Shown: positions 34,801-43,240, numbered from the stretch's first letter. The stretch: 64,000 nucleotides of DNA from Catalinimonas alkaloidigena (GCF_029504655.1 NZ_JAQFIL010000001.1:1369001-1433000), one strand, 5' to 3'. Program-made: numbers and translations. The notes: generated by a model not told the origin, from the letters alone.

Positions 34801-35024
34801 AATGCAGCAAAAGCTCCTTCAGGGGTATCCAGTCTCAGTTCTGCTTCTCTTTTATTAGCATCCGGGCCATGACAGGCAAAGCAGCGGTCAGAGAGTATAG
34901 GTTTGATATCATAATTAAAGCTGATCCCATTTTTGTTTTGATGCCCCTTTTCTTTGTCGTATTGGCAGGCAGCGAAACAAAGAGGACATAGGAGAATAGT
35001 AATAAATCTCAAAAATGAATACAT
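31809..35024 (-). CDS. DUF1549/DUF1553 lipoprotein with cytochrome-type CxxCH and LamG-like domain
   Basis: 1071 residues. A lipoprotein signal (C-P-L-C-F-A-A-C-Q) is followed by a Planctomycete-type cytochrome C domain with C48-F-A-C51-H52-G, then DUF1549 (about 150-360), a LamG/concanavalin-like beta-sandwich (about 460-650, G-D-S-Y-V-D-M-G and F-S-I-S-I-W-F) and DUF1553 (about 740-1065, with V-N-R-Y-W-Q-M-L-F-G-R-G-L-V). One covalent haem is expected. With the DUF1501 partner it is thought to form an extracytoplasmic redox or binding pair; substrate unknown. The IS element sits 71 bases upstream of its start codon. Confidence 0.92.
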   Translation of the reverse strand: MYSFLRFITILLCPLCFAACQYDKEKGHQNKNGISFNYDIKPILSDRCFACHGPDANKREAELRLDTPEGAFAALAEKPGHYAIVAGDAEDSEMYRRISSTDPETMMPPPESNLKITAEEVELIRQWIEEGAEYEPHWSFIKPEKSAVPEVQNTDWPKNEIDQFVLAKMENKQWQAAARAKKSTLLRRLSFDLTGLPPTVEELESFLNNNSPLAYEQTVDRLLDSEHYGERMASEWLDVARYADSHGYQDDGMRNMWPWRDWVIQAFNKNLPYDEFITWQLAGDLLPNPTHEQILATGFNRNHLQSQEGGIVDEEYRVEYVADRTNTLGKAFLGLTYECARCHDHKYDPITQKDYYEMFAFFNNINEAGQIPYMGEASPTLILTNEEAKKQLAFIEEKITELEKHVSPENQAYKHEFEKWRAALPEKPEIQVRKAIGHYPLDKPVNDKFRNLANQNEPAYMEVNQKDQEPEIVEAKFGQGLKLVGDSYVDMGEEIGFFDRHEPFSISIWFKPLKDSLEGPIFSRSGGLFNGNRGYDFILREDGTISASLNHTYPANGIEVHTRHKLTPDEWHHLVLTYDGSSQASGVKVYANGQDLPLTVATDDLKQSILRYGKERDTWGGFANLRIGKRFEESLDGAIVDEFMVFDSKLSAPEVSNLYDESTNLKPFMATDQQDYLMDYYLENFNQEYQKQRATLTKVRENENSIMTDQPEVMVMKERRHKRKSYILDRGAYDARTEEVTPGLPDFIMPMPEDLPKNRLGLAKWLTHEDHPLTARVVVNRYWQMLFGRGLVNTSDDYGNQGELPSHPELLDWLAVEFRESGWDVKALLKLMVMSAAYQQSSVAEEEKMKQDPANLWLARGPSYRMPAEMIRDNALAVSGLMADSIGGPSVKPYQPKGLWKELATRNVTEYVQDSGQNLYRRGLYTIWKRSSPPPSMISFDASEKYLCVVKRQKTSTPLQALVLLNDPQYVEASRLLAERMIKKGGEATEEKLSYGFQALTSRMPDARELDLLKRLYEEELATFKSDPTSADSLLQVGEHPPDPQLESPELAALTVVANTLVNYDEAIFKR

Positions 35025-35086
35025 GCTGAATAATAAAAATTTCGAATTCTAAGCAGAAAAATACTGATTATTATTACCAATTTCTA

Positions 35087-35110
35087 ACGTTTTAACAGGT
35101 TAAACGCATT
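35087..35110. repeat. Left end of the ISAs1 element: target duplication plus IRL
   Basis: ACGTTTTAA at 35087-35095 is the left copy of the 9-bp target-site duplication. CAGGTTAAACGCATT at 35096-35110 is the left terminal inverted repeat and matches the right end without mismatch. Confidence 0.93.
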
Positions 35111-35137
35111 AAAAGTACAAGAATAACATGTAAAGCG

Positions 35138-35145
35138 TAGCTTTG
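35138..35145 (+). promoter_or_regulatory. Candidate -7 box of the transposase
   Basis: TAGCTTTG matches TAnnTTTG and ends only 4 bases before the transposase ATG. If used, the transcript would start at or next to the ATG, giving a leaderless mRNA. Confidence 0.35.
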
Positions 35146-35149
35146 CCGG

Positions 35150-36256
35150 ATGAATTGGCAAAAGTTTTTTGATAGTGTGCCTGATTTCAGGATAAATCGG
35201 CGTAAGAAGCACCAATTGGTGGATATTTTAGTGATAGCCTTATGTGCTATTGTAAGCGGGGCTGACGATTTTGAAGAGATTGAGGCTTATGGGAAACGTA
35301 AGGAGTCATTCTTAAAGGGGTTTTTAGATTTACCCAATGGTATTCCATCTCATGACACTTTTAATCGGGTGTTCAAATACATGGACAAAAATGCCTTTGG
35401 TGAATGTTTGTATAGTTGGTCTAAAGAATTGTTGAGGTTTATTTACAGTCATATCACCCAAATAAATGTGGATGGTAAAGTGCTCCGAGGTACGGCCAAG
35501 GCAGGGTTCAAGAAAAGTGGCATCTGTATTATTAGTGCTTGGGTGGCTGAACAGCATCTGGTTCTAGGACAAGAGAAGGTAGATACTAAAAGTAATGAAA
35601 AAATGGCTATTCCCGAACTGTTGAAGTCCTTAGCTCTGGAAGGCTGTTTAGTGAGTAGTGATGCGGCAGGCTGTCAAGTAAAGAATGCCGACCTGATTGT
35701 TGAAAAGGGTGGAGATTATTTGATAGCCATCAAAAAAGATCATAAGCATATTTATGAGCAGATCACAGATTGGATGGATAGAAGAAAGATATATTTGCCA
35801 GTGGATGAGTGGGTAGATTTTGGCAGTGGCAGGATAGAGCGCAGAAACTGCTATGTTGAATCTAACCTTAAATTACTTGATGACTTGTCAGCATGGAAGC
35901 ACCTAAAGTCAATCGTAATGATAGAAGCCCACAGAGAAAAAAATGGCAAAACGACCTTAGAGAAACGTTTCTATTTGAGTAGCCTGAAAGCCTCTACTAA
36001 AGAGTTTAACCAATTAGTCAGAAATCACTGGAGTATCGAAAACCAGCTTCATTGGAAGTTAGATGTTATCTTCCGAGAGGACAGTAGCAGAACTAAATCG
36101 GGGAATGCGGCCGAAAATTTAACTACCGCCCGTAAGCTAGCCTTGCAACTTCTCCATCAGATCAAAGATAAAGAAAGTATTAAGAACAGAAGGAAAATAG
36201 CAGGGTGGGATGACCATTACCTAATTCGAATCCTCCAGAGATTAAATCAAAATTAA
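35150..36256 (+). CDS. ISAs1 family transposase
   Basis: A 368-residue DDE transposase. The N-terminal region with F-x-x-V-P-D-F-R-I-N-R-R-K-K-H-Q-L-V-D-I-L and I-P-S-H-D-T-F-N-R-V-F is typical of ISAs1 (H repeat-associated) proteins. Catalytic-core segments I-N-V-D-G-K-V-L-R-G, S-S-D-A-A-G-C-Q and W-S-I-E-N-Q-L-H-W-x-L-D-V-x-F-x-E-D (DDE residues) are all intact. The stop codon overlaps the first base of the right inverted repeat. No frameshift seen, so the element could still be mobile. Confidence 0.95.
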   Translation: MNWQKFFDSVPDFRINRRKKHQLVDILVIALCAIVSGADDFEEIEAYGKRKESFLKGFLDLPNGIPSHDTFNRVFKYMDKNAFGECLYSWSKELLRFIYSHITQINVDGKVLRGTAKAGFKKSGICIISAWVAEQHLVLGQEKVDTKSNEKMAIPELLKSLALEGCLVSSDAAGCQVKNADLIVEKGGDYLIAIKKDHKHIYEQITDWMDRRKIYLPVDEWVDFGSGRIERRNCYVESNLKLLDDLSAWKHLKSIVMIEAHREKNGKTTLEKRFYLSSLKASTKEFNQLVRNHWSIENQLHWKLDVIFREDSSRTKSGNAAENLTTARKLALQLLHQIKDKESIKNRRKIAGWDDHYLIRILQRLNQN

Positions 36257-36279
36257 ATGCGTTTAACCTGACGTTTTAA
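36256..36279. repeat. Right end of the ISAs1 element: IRR plus target duplication
   Basis: AATGCGTTTAACCTG at 36256-36270 is the exact reverse complement of the left end. ACGTTTTAA at 36271-36279 is the second copy of the 9-bp target duplication. Confidence 0.93.
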
Positions 36280-36310
36280 CATCAATATTAATTCATTGAC
36301 AGGATAAGCA

Positions 36311-36320
36311 CCCCTAGGGG
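36311..36320. promoter_or_regulatory. CCCCTAGGGG palindrome upstream of the transglutaminase/ATP-grasp operon
   Basis: A perfect 10-bp palindrome with a CTAG core, in AT-rich DNA 158 bases before the DUF2126 gene and 41 bases right of the IS end. It could be an operator. Nothing else supports that, and no clear -33/-7 pair was found between it and the start codon. Confidence 0.25.
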
Positions 36321-36477
36321 AGGAAAGTATGGATATGTATATCTTGGGAAGCTTGCCGGGATCATTCCATGCCTAAGCAAAAAAATATAATGTAAGTAAT
36401 AGGCAGGTTGGCATTTCAATAATGTTATATTTATATGAAAATTTGTAAATATCTTTTGTGAAATATAATATCAAAGC

Positions 36478-39400
36478 ATGTCAGTTCGTGTCGCCATCAA
36501 TCACTACACCGCATATAAATATGAGAGACCTATTGAGCTTTCACCACAGGTAATCCGTCTCAGGCCGGCTCCACATTCACGCACCACCGTAAAAGGGTAT
36601 TCTCTTAATATTAAGCCAGACAATTATTTCATCAACTGGCAGCAGGATCCCTTTGGCAATTATCTGGCAAGAATTGTTTTCCCGGAGAAGATAGATCATT
36701 TTATCGTGGATGTAGAAGTGCTGGCCGATATGGTGGTGATCAACCCTTTTGATTTTTTTGTGGAAGAATATGCTGAGAAGTTTCCATTTAGCTATGATGA
36801 TCTCTTAAAAAAGCAGCTTCTCCAGTATCTGGAGATACAGGAGAAAGGGCCATTGATGACCCAGTGGGTAGAAAAAGCAAAAAAATTACAACAGGAAGAA
36901 GATGTAACAGTGATTTACCTGGTGAAGCTTAACCAAATGCTCAATCAGGATATCGGCTACCGCATACGAATGGAGCCGGGTGTACAAACTTGTGAAGAGA
37001 CACTTAGTACTGCTTCGGGCTCCTGCCGCGACTCAGCCTGGCTGCTGGTACAGATCATGCGTCACCTGGGGATTGCGGCACGCTTTGCTTCGGGCTATCT
37101 CGTGCAGCTAAAATCCGATGAAAAAGCATTGGATGGTCCTTCCGGACCTGAAGAGGATTTTACTGACTTGCACGCCTGGACAGAGGTCTACATACCGGGA
37201 GCCGGTTGGGTAGGACTGGACCCTACCTCCGGTCTTTTTGCCGGAGAGGGGCATATACCTCTTGCTTGTACGCCTGACCCTCAGAGCGCGGCCCCTATTT
37301 CTGGTTCTGCCGAAGTAGTGAAGACTGAGTTTGAGTTTAAGAATACGGTAAAGCGGGTAATTGAGAAACCCAGAGTCACCAAACCCTATACTGATGAGCA
37401 GTGGAATAAAATATTAGAAGTTGGTAAAAAAGTAGATGAGCAACTCATGGAAAATGATGTGCGCCTGACCATGGGAGGGGAGCCCACCTTTGTTGCTATT
37501 GACAATACTGATGCTCCCGAGTGGAATTCTGCCGCTGATGGTGAGCATAAGCGTTCACTTTCCAACAAGCTGTTCCATAGACTCAAAAAGCACTTCGGTA
37601 AAGGGGGAATGATGCAGTACGGGCAGGGAAAATGGTATCCGGGTGAGCCGCTTCCTCGCTGGAAGCTGGCCTGCTACTGGAGAAAAGATGGCGTTCCTAT
37701 CTGGCGGGATGATAGCCTAAACGCAGACCTATCTAAAGATTACGGATTTGATATCTCTCATGGTGAGGCTTTTACCCATGAACTGTCACAGCAAATCTAC
37801 ATAGACGCTAAACATATCAGACCAGCCTATGAAGATCCTTTTTACTTTATCTGGGAAGAAGGGAATCTGCCACTGGACGTTGATCCTCTGGAACTGGATC
37901 TTAAATCACCCCTGGAAAGACAAAAGCTGGCGGAACTGTTATCCAAAGGACTTGATGAGGCAGTCGGTTATGTGCTTCCTTTGCAGTGGGATTTTGAATT
38001 GCGCAACTGGCAGAGTTGCCGCTGGAAGTTCCGAAGAAAGCATCTATTTCTAGTCCCCGGCAATTCACCGGCAGGGATGCGTTTGCCCTTGAATTCTATC
38101 CAAAACCTGGCAGAGAACGAAGAGGTAAGACCGGAAAGAAGCTTGTTTGAAGAGGTGGGAGACCTGCCAGGACCCTCTGCTGATGAAGGCGAAGCGCTAA
38201 AATACAATACTTCCGAAAAGGTGTTTAAAACTACTTTGGTGGTTGAGGTAAGAGAGGGCAAACTATTCGTGTTTTTGCCACCGATTACACATTTTGAGCA
38301 TTATCTGGATTTGGTGTACGCTATAGAAAACAGCGCAAAAAAATTGAACATACCTGTACTGATTGAAGGCTATGATCCGCCTTCAGACAATCGTATCCAG
38401 AAATTTATGATCACACCTGATCCCGGTGTGATAGAAGTGAATATTCATCCTGCCTCCTCCTGGAAAGAGTTGCTACAGAATTATGACATCCTCTACGAAG
38501 AGGCAAGACAGTGCCGTCTGACTACAGAAAAGTTCAATCTGGATGGACGACATACCGGAACCGGGGGTGGTAATCATGTGACCCTGGGCGGAAATACGCC
38601 ATCGGACAGCCCACTCCTGAGAAGGCCGGATGTGCTAAGGAGTTTCGTGACTTACTGGCAACATCACCCTTCTTTATCATACCTGTTTTCCACCCAGTTT
38701 ATCGGGCCTACCAGCCAGGCTCCTCGCGTTGATGAAGGCAGAGATGAGATGTTATATGAACTGGAAATTGCTTTTGCCCAGATTCCTTCGTTAAAAGAAA
38801 GCGAAGTCCCCTTTTGGTTGGTAGATCGCCTCTTCCGCAACCTCCTGGTAGATATTACAGGAAATACGCACCGGGCAGAGTTCTGCATTGATAAGCTCTA
38901 TTCTCCTGACTCCAGCAGTGGAAGACTGGGTATTCTTGAATTCAGGGGGTTTGATATGCCCCCTCATTACCGCATGAGTATGGTGCAGTTTCTTCTGCTC
39001 AGAGGCTTACTTGCCTGGTTTTGGAAGCAACCTTACCATCATCAGCTGGTGCGTTGGGGGACCGAATTGCATGATCGTTTTTTACTACCTCATTACTGCT
39101 ATAAGGACTTATCCGATGTGGTGAGTAACCTGAACAGTGCCGGTTATGCTTTTAGTATGGACTGGTTTGAGCCTTACTTTAGCTTCCGTTTTCCTTTCCT
39201 GGGTGAGTTACAGGTTGATGGTATTCATATAGAGTTAAGAATGGCGATTGAGCCCTGGCATGTGTTGGGAGAGGAGATGTCAAGCACCGGCACTGCTCGT
39301 TTTGTAGATTCTTCATTGGAAAGGCTACAGGTTAAAGTAAGCGGTTTGACGGAGTCACGTTACCATTTGCTTTGCAATGGCAATAAGATGCCTTTAAAAA

Positions 39401-39810
39401 GTACAGGGGTAAAAGGCGAATATGTGGCGGGAATACGCTATCGTGCGTGGCAGCCCCCCAGTGCTTTACATCCTACGATTGGCATTGATACCCCCTTGGT
39501 CATTGATCTGTATGATAGCTGGAGCAAAAAATCGGTGGCAGCCTGCCAGTACCATGTGTCACATCCGGGAGGCAGAAGCTATGATACTTTCCCAGTAAAT
39601 AGTTATGAAGCAGAATCCCGGAGGATATCGCGCTTTTTTGACTTTGGACACTCTATCAATTTGGTAGAACCCAGGGTAAACCAGCCACAGACGACAGGAA
39701 GGTTTGTGACTCGTATGAATATATTACCGGAGTATGTTGAACAAAGTGAAAATATTAATCCTGAATATCCCCATACATTAGATTTAAGAAGGAATAAACG
39801 TGTATACTAG
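36478..39810 (+). CDS. Transglutaminase/DUF2126 two-domain protein
   Basis: 1110 residues. The first 300 are a bacterial transglutaminase-like module (N-terminal beta domain, then the core with Cys183 in S-G-S-C-R-D-S, His232 in D-L-H-A-W-T-E-V and Asp248 in G-L-D-P-T). From about 320 the DUF2126 region contains T-M-G-G-E-P-T-F and G-T-G-G-G-N-H-V-T-L-G-G, a motif reminiscent of glutamine-synthetase-like ligases. No signal peptide, so cytoplasmic. It leads a three-gene operon with a circularly permuted ATP-grasp/alpha-E protein and a second transglutaminase, a set predicted by comparative genomics to form or cleave peptide or isopeptide bonds. No product is known. Confidence 0.93.
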   Translation: MSVRVAINHYTAYKYERPIELSPQVIRLRPAPHSRTTVKGYSLNIKPDNYFINWQQDPFGNYLARIVFPEKIDHFIVDVEVLADMVVINPFDFFVEEYAEKFPFSYDDLLKKQLLQYLEIQEKGPLMTQWVEKAKKLQQEEDVTVIYLVKLNQMLNQDIGYRIRMEPGVQTCEETLSTASGSCRDSAWLLVQIMRHLGIAARFASGYLVQLKSDEKALDGPSGPEEDFTDLHAWTEVYIPGAGWVGLDPTSGLFAGEGHIPLACTPDPQSAAPISGSAEVVKTEFEFKNTVKRVIEKPRVTKPYTDEQWNKILEVGKKVDEQLMENDVRLTMGGEPTFVAIDNTDAPEWNSAADGEHKRSLSNKLFHRLKKHFGKGGMMQYGQGKWYPGEPLPRWKLACYWRKDGVPIWRDDSLNADLSKDYGFDISHGEAFTHELSQQIYIDAKHIRPAYEDPFYFIWEEGNLPLDVDPLELDLKSPLERQKLAELLSKGLDEAVGYVLPLQWDFELRNWQSCRWKFRRKHLFLVPGNSPAGMRLPLNSIQNLAENEEVRPERSLFEEVGDLPGPSADEGEALKYNTSEKVFKTTLVVEVREGKLFVFLPPITHFEHYLDLVYAIENSAKKLNIPVLIEGYDPPSDNRIQKFMITPDPGVIEVNIHPASSWKELLQNYDILYEEARQCRLTTEKFNLDGRHTGTGGGNHVTLGGNTPSDSPLLRRPDVLRSFVTYWQHHPSLSYLFSTQFIGPTSQAPRVDEGRDEMLYELEIAFAQIPSLKESEVPFWLVDRLFRNLLVDITGNTHRAEFCIDKLYSPDSSSGRLGILEFRGFDMPPHYRMSMVQFLLLRGLLAWFWKQPYHHQLVRWGTELHDRFLLPHYCYKDLSDVVSNLNSAGYAFSMDWFEPYFSFRFPFLGELQVDGIHIELRMAIEPWHVLGEEMSSTGTARFVDSSLERLQVKVSGLTESRYHLLCNGNKMPLKSTGVKGEYVAGIRYRAWQPPSALHPTIGIDTPLVIDLYDSWSKKSVAACQYHVSHPGGRSYDTFPVNSYEAESRRISRFFDFGHSINLVEPRVNQPQTTGRFVTRMNILPEYVEQSENINPEYPHTLDLRRNKRVY

Positions 39811-39829
39811 CAGTTGTTTTTGAATTAGT

Positions 39830-42361
39830 ATGATAGAAACATATAATACCCAACAGCAGGATTTGGGTCAATTTTATGACGAACTCATTGGGCCCAATGG
39901 CCAGGTTCGTCCTCAGTGGGAGAAAATTGCTGCATCCTTTTATACCCTGGGACCAGCTCAACTGAAGCAGAAAGCAGCTGAAGTAGCGCAACTTCTGAGA
40001 GAGAACGGGGTAACCTATAATACTTATGGCGACCCAGATGGGATGAACCGTCCCTGGAATCTGGACCCCATTCCCATGGTTTTCAGCACCCAGGAATGGG
40101 AGTTTATTGAAAGAGGTATTAAGCAGAGGGCAACCCTCCTGAACTTAATACTCAAAGACTTGTATGGACCGAAAAAATTAATTCAAGAGGGCTTTCTCCC
40201 TCTTGAATTAATTTACAGGCACGGTGGATTTCTTAGGCAGGTAGACAAACCGGATGAAGATAAAGACCTCCTGATCAATTATGCAGTTGACCTTGCCAGA
40301 GGGCCCGAGGGCAAACTCTGGGTTTTGCATGACCGTACCGACACTCCTTCGGGAATTGGGTATGCCCTGGAAAACCGGGCCGCCATGACGCGGGTATTTC
40401 CTGCTTTGGTGAGGGACAATAAAGTCCAAAAAATCACACCTTACTTTCAGGTGTTCAAAAATACCTTAAGCACCCTCTCTTCAGGTGGAGGTGAAAATCC
40501 TCGTATCGTATTGTTATCATCGGGGCCCGCTTACCGTACCTATTTTGAGCACGCATACCTTTCTTCTTTTTTAGGTTTTACCCTGGCGTTAGGGGCAGAC
40601 CTTACCATGAGCAATGGCAATATCTGGCTGAAAACATTGGATGGCCTCAAGAAGGTAGATGTCTTACTGAGAAGGGTAAATGATATTTATTGTGATCCTC
40701 TGGAGTTTGATGCCAGCTCAACCATCGGCATAGTTGGCTTGATGGAGGCTGTACGCCAGGGAAAGGTAGCAGTGGCGAATCCGCTGGGCACAAGAATACT
40801 GGAAAACCCTGCGATTATGGCATACCTTCCCCAAATATGCCGTCACTTATTAGGAGAAGATCTTCTCATTCCATCGGTATCTACCTGGTGGTGTGGCCAG
40901 GAGGATGCAAGGCAGCATGTGTTTGACAATATGCATCAGCTCATTATTAAAAATGTGTATCGGGATGAGCGTAATGCCCCCTACATAGGGGCTGAGTTGA
41001 GTGAAGAAGAAGCTTTGAAACTCAAAAAAGAGATTAGTCAGAACCCATGTTTGTATGTGGCCCAGAATATGGTCAACTTTTCTACAACACCCACCCTAAT
41101 TCACGGCAATTTGGAAGCCCGTAATGCTGTGCTGAGAAGTTTTGCTGTCAGGGATACAGCGAATGAGGAGTATGTAGTCATGCCGGGAGGTTTAGCCCGA
41201 AGCTCTTCTAAAAAGGGTGTTTTTGTGCTTTCTCGTCAGTCCGGAGGAATCAGTAAGGATGTGTGGGTAGTGGGTTCCAAAGTTCCTGAAAAGATTACAG
41301 TAAGTACCAATCATGATGTAAGACAACAAGAAGTACTACTACCCAGCCGTACCGGAGAGCATCTTTTCTGGATGGGCAGGTATCTGGAGCGTTCTCTAAG
41401 TACCATCAGGCTTTTCAGGATTATCCTCAAAAAATTCAATGAGTCAGATAATGAACAAAGCGTAGAGAAGGATGACACCCTTAGCACGCTGCTCACCACA
41501 CTCACTACATTGACCGGTACACAACCTGGTTTCAATGAACATAAGACCTTAGTCAACCCGGAGAAGGAATTGATAGATGTAGCCTCTAATCCCAAGCGTG
41601 TGGGCTCTCTCTCTCAGTCATTGGAGTTATTCTTATCCAATGGTTATTCAGTGCGGGACAGGCTAAGCCTGGACACCTGGAGGATTTTGGATAAAATATC
41701 TTTCCTGGATAGAAAACTGAAAAAAGATGATGTGAATCTGGGAAGTATTTATCACCGTCTGGATGACCTGATTGTGCACCTTATGGCTTTCAATGGACTT
41801 AACCTGGATAATATGACGCGTGAGCCTTCATGGAGGCTCCTTAACATCGGGCGAGCCATTGAAACTTCCATCCGAACCAGCCTGATGTTACAGAATACGC
41901 TGACCATAAAAAGTGATGAGGAAAAGGAAAAAGCTATTATGGAATTGGTACTAATGGCTAATGAAAGCCTGGTAACTTATCGCTATCAATATCGCTCAAC
42001 ACTGGAGCTTTCGGCAGTGCTAAGATTATTGATTACTGAGGAAAGGAACCCTAAGTCAATTGCGTATCAAATTGCCAGTATAGAAGAGCATTTAGCCAAT
42101 ATGCCAAATCACCCTCAGCATAGCGCATTGAGTCCGGCGGGAAAAAAACTTCTTCAGGCGCTTACCGATATCAGGCTGGTAGAAATTGATTATCTGATCG
42201 CAACACAAAAGAGTGAAGTAATCAGAAAAAATCTGAATGTGTTTTTTGAGAATATTATCCAGCTATTGGAAGCGGCGGCAGACCATATTTACGAGGATTA
42301 TTTTAGCCCTACGCAAAACCAATTTGCGTTTTTGAAAACAGCTAAACTTCCTGAGATATGA
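39830..42361 (+). CDS. Circularly permuted ATP-grasp ligase fused to alpha-E domain
   Basis: 843 residues, cytoplasmic. Residues 1 to about 480 are the circularly permuted type 2 ATP-grasp (DUF404/DUF407) module, with Y-N-T-Y-G-D-P-D-G, R-P-W-N-L-D-P-I-P, L-L-S-S-G-P and N-G-N-I-W-L-K-T. From about 502 the alpha-helical alpha-E domain (DUF403) begins at L-L-P-S-R-T-G-E-H-L-F-W-M-G-R-Y-L-E-R. In many bacteria the two are separate genes; here they are fused, supporting a joint reaction. It is predicted to ligate a carboxylate to an amine with ATP. It begins 19 bases after the DUF2126 gene and overlaps the next gene by 4 (ATGA). Confidence 0.94.
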   Translation: MIETYNTQQQDLGQFYDELIGPNGQVRPQWEKIAASFYTLGPAQLKQKAAEVAQLLRENGVTYNTYGDPDGMNRPWNLDPIPMVFSTQEWEFIERGIKQRATLLNLILKDLYGPKKLIQEGFLPLELIYRHGGFLRQVDKPDEDKDLLINYAVDLARGPEGKLWVLHDRTDTPSGIGYALENRAAMTRVFPALVRDNKVQKITPYFQVFKNTLSTLSSGGGENPRIVLLSSGPAYRTYFEHAYLSSFLGFTLALGADLTMSNGNIWLKTLDGLKKVDVLLRRVNDIYCDPLEFDASSTIGIVGLMEAVRQGKVAVANPLGTRILENPAIMAYLPQICRHLLGEDLLIPSVSTWWCGQEDARQHVFDNMHQLIIKNVYRDERNAPYIGAELSEEEALKLKKEISQNPCLYVAQNMVNFSTTPTLIHGNLEARNAVLRSFAVRDTANEEYVVMPGGLARSSSKKGVFVLSRQSGGISKDVWVVGSKVPEKITVSTNHDVRQQEVLLPSRTGEHLFWMGRYLERSLSTIRLFRIILKKFNESDNEQSVEKDDTLSTLLTTLTTLTGTQPGFNEHKTLVNPEKELIDVASNPKRVGSLSQSLELFLSNGYSVRDRLSLDTWRILDKISFLDRKLKKDDVNLGSIYHRLDDLIVHLMAFNGLNLDNMTREPSWRLLNIGRAIETSIRTSLMLQNTLTIKSDEEKEKAIMELVLMANESLVTYRYQYRSTLELSAVLRLLITEERNPKSIAYQIASIEEHLANMPNHPQHSALSPAGKKLLQALTDIRLVEIDYLIATQKSEVIRKNLNVFFENIIQLLEAAADHIYEDYFSPTQNQFAFLKTAKLPEI

Positions 42362-43240
42362 AATACAAGATCGTACACCATACCATTTATGTGTATGACG
42401 CTCCGGCCATTATGTGCCATAATCTGGTGTATCAAAAGCCTATACTGATGGGTTATCAGTCCGTATCTAAGTTTAAATACCATATAGAACCGGAACCGGA
42501 ATACCTGAGCATACGTAATGACTTTTTTGAAAATGAAGTGATATTTTTCTCAGTGCTCAGAAGTCACTCACGACTGGATGTTGAGGTAAAAAGCCATGTG
42601 GAAGTTACCCCACCAGCCTATGCTTCATTGGACTTTAGCCAATCTCTTAACTGGGAAGCCGTTGTGAACTGGTTACATAGTACTAACGCACCGCTGAACG
42701 TCAGGCAGTTTTTCATGGAGTCCAATTATGTCAAGTTTATTCCCGGCGTGAGGGAATATGCCATGCTTTCATTCACTCCTGAGCGACCAGTATTGGAAGC
42801 AGTAATGGATCTGACTTCTCGCATATTCAGTGATTTTAGCTTTACGTCCGGCTTCACTGATGTCAGCACGCCTCTGGAAGAAGTTTTCAAAGAAAAAAAA
42901 GGCGTGTGTCAGGATTTTGCCCATTTTCAGCTGGCCTGTCTCCGGTCGGTAGGTCTGGCTGCCCGCTACATGAGTGGTTATATTGAAACCCTGCCTCCTC
43001 CGGGGAAAACCAAAATTAGTAGGTGCGGATGCTTCACATGCCTGGGTAGCGGTATATGTGCCCGACATTGGTTGGGTTGAATTTGATGCTACGAACAAGC
43101 TGGTAGTTAAAGATCAGCACATACGTGCAGCGATTGGTAGAGATTTTACCGATATCGTACCGCTTAAAGGGGTGGTGTATAGCGGAGGAAGTCAGCAGAT
43201 GAATGTGAGCGTAGATGTGAGAAAGGAAGAAGTAGTTTGA
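42358..43240 (+). pseudogene. Transglutaminase family protein, interrupted by a frameshift
   Basis: The third gene of the operon encodes a transglutaminase-like protein of about 293 residues. The first frame (42358 onward) carries the N-terminal domain and catalytic Cys184 (K-G-V-C-Q-D-F-A-H). Just after G-Y-I-E-T-L-P-P-P-G-K the frame is lost and it would stop at 43080. The His and Asp part (A-D-A-S-H-A-W-V and V-E-F-D-A-T-N) continues one base ahead to 43240. The break maps to the G4A4CCA4 run at 43002-43015 and is best explained by one extra base. Either a real mutation, a homopolymer sequencing error, or programmed slippage. The ATG overlaps the previous stop. Confidence 0.85.

Larger units (their letters stand above)
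35096..36270 (+). mobile_element. Intact ISAs1-family insertion sequence (1175 bp)
   Basis: Perfect 15-bp terminal inverted repeats (35096-35110 and 36256-36270), starting CAGG, enclose one transposase gene. A 9-bp direct repeat ACGTTTTAA flanks both ends (35087-35095, 36271-36279). The duplication is exact and the transposase is full length, so insertion is probably recent. It sits in what was a gap of about 269 bp between the divergent DUF1553 and DUF2126 operons. Confidence 0.95.
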
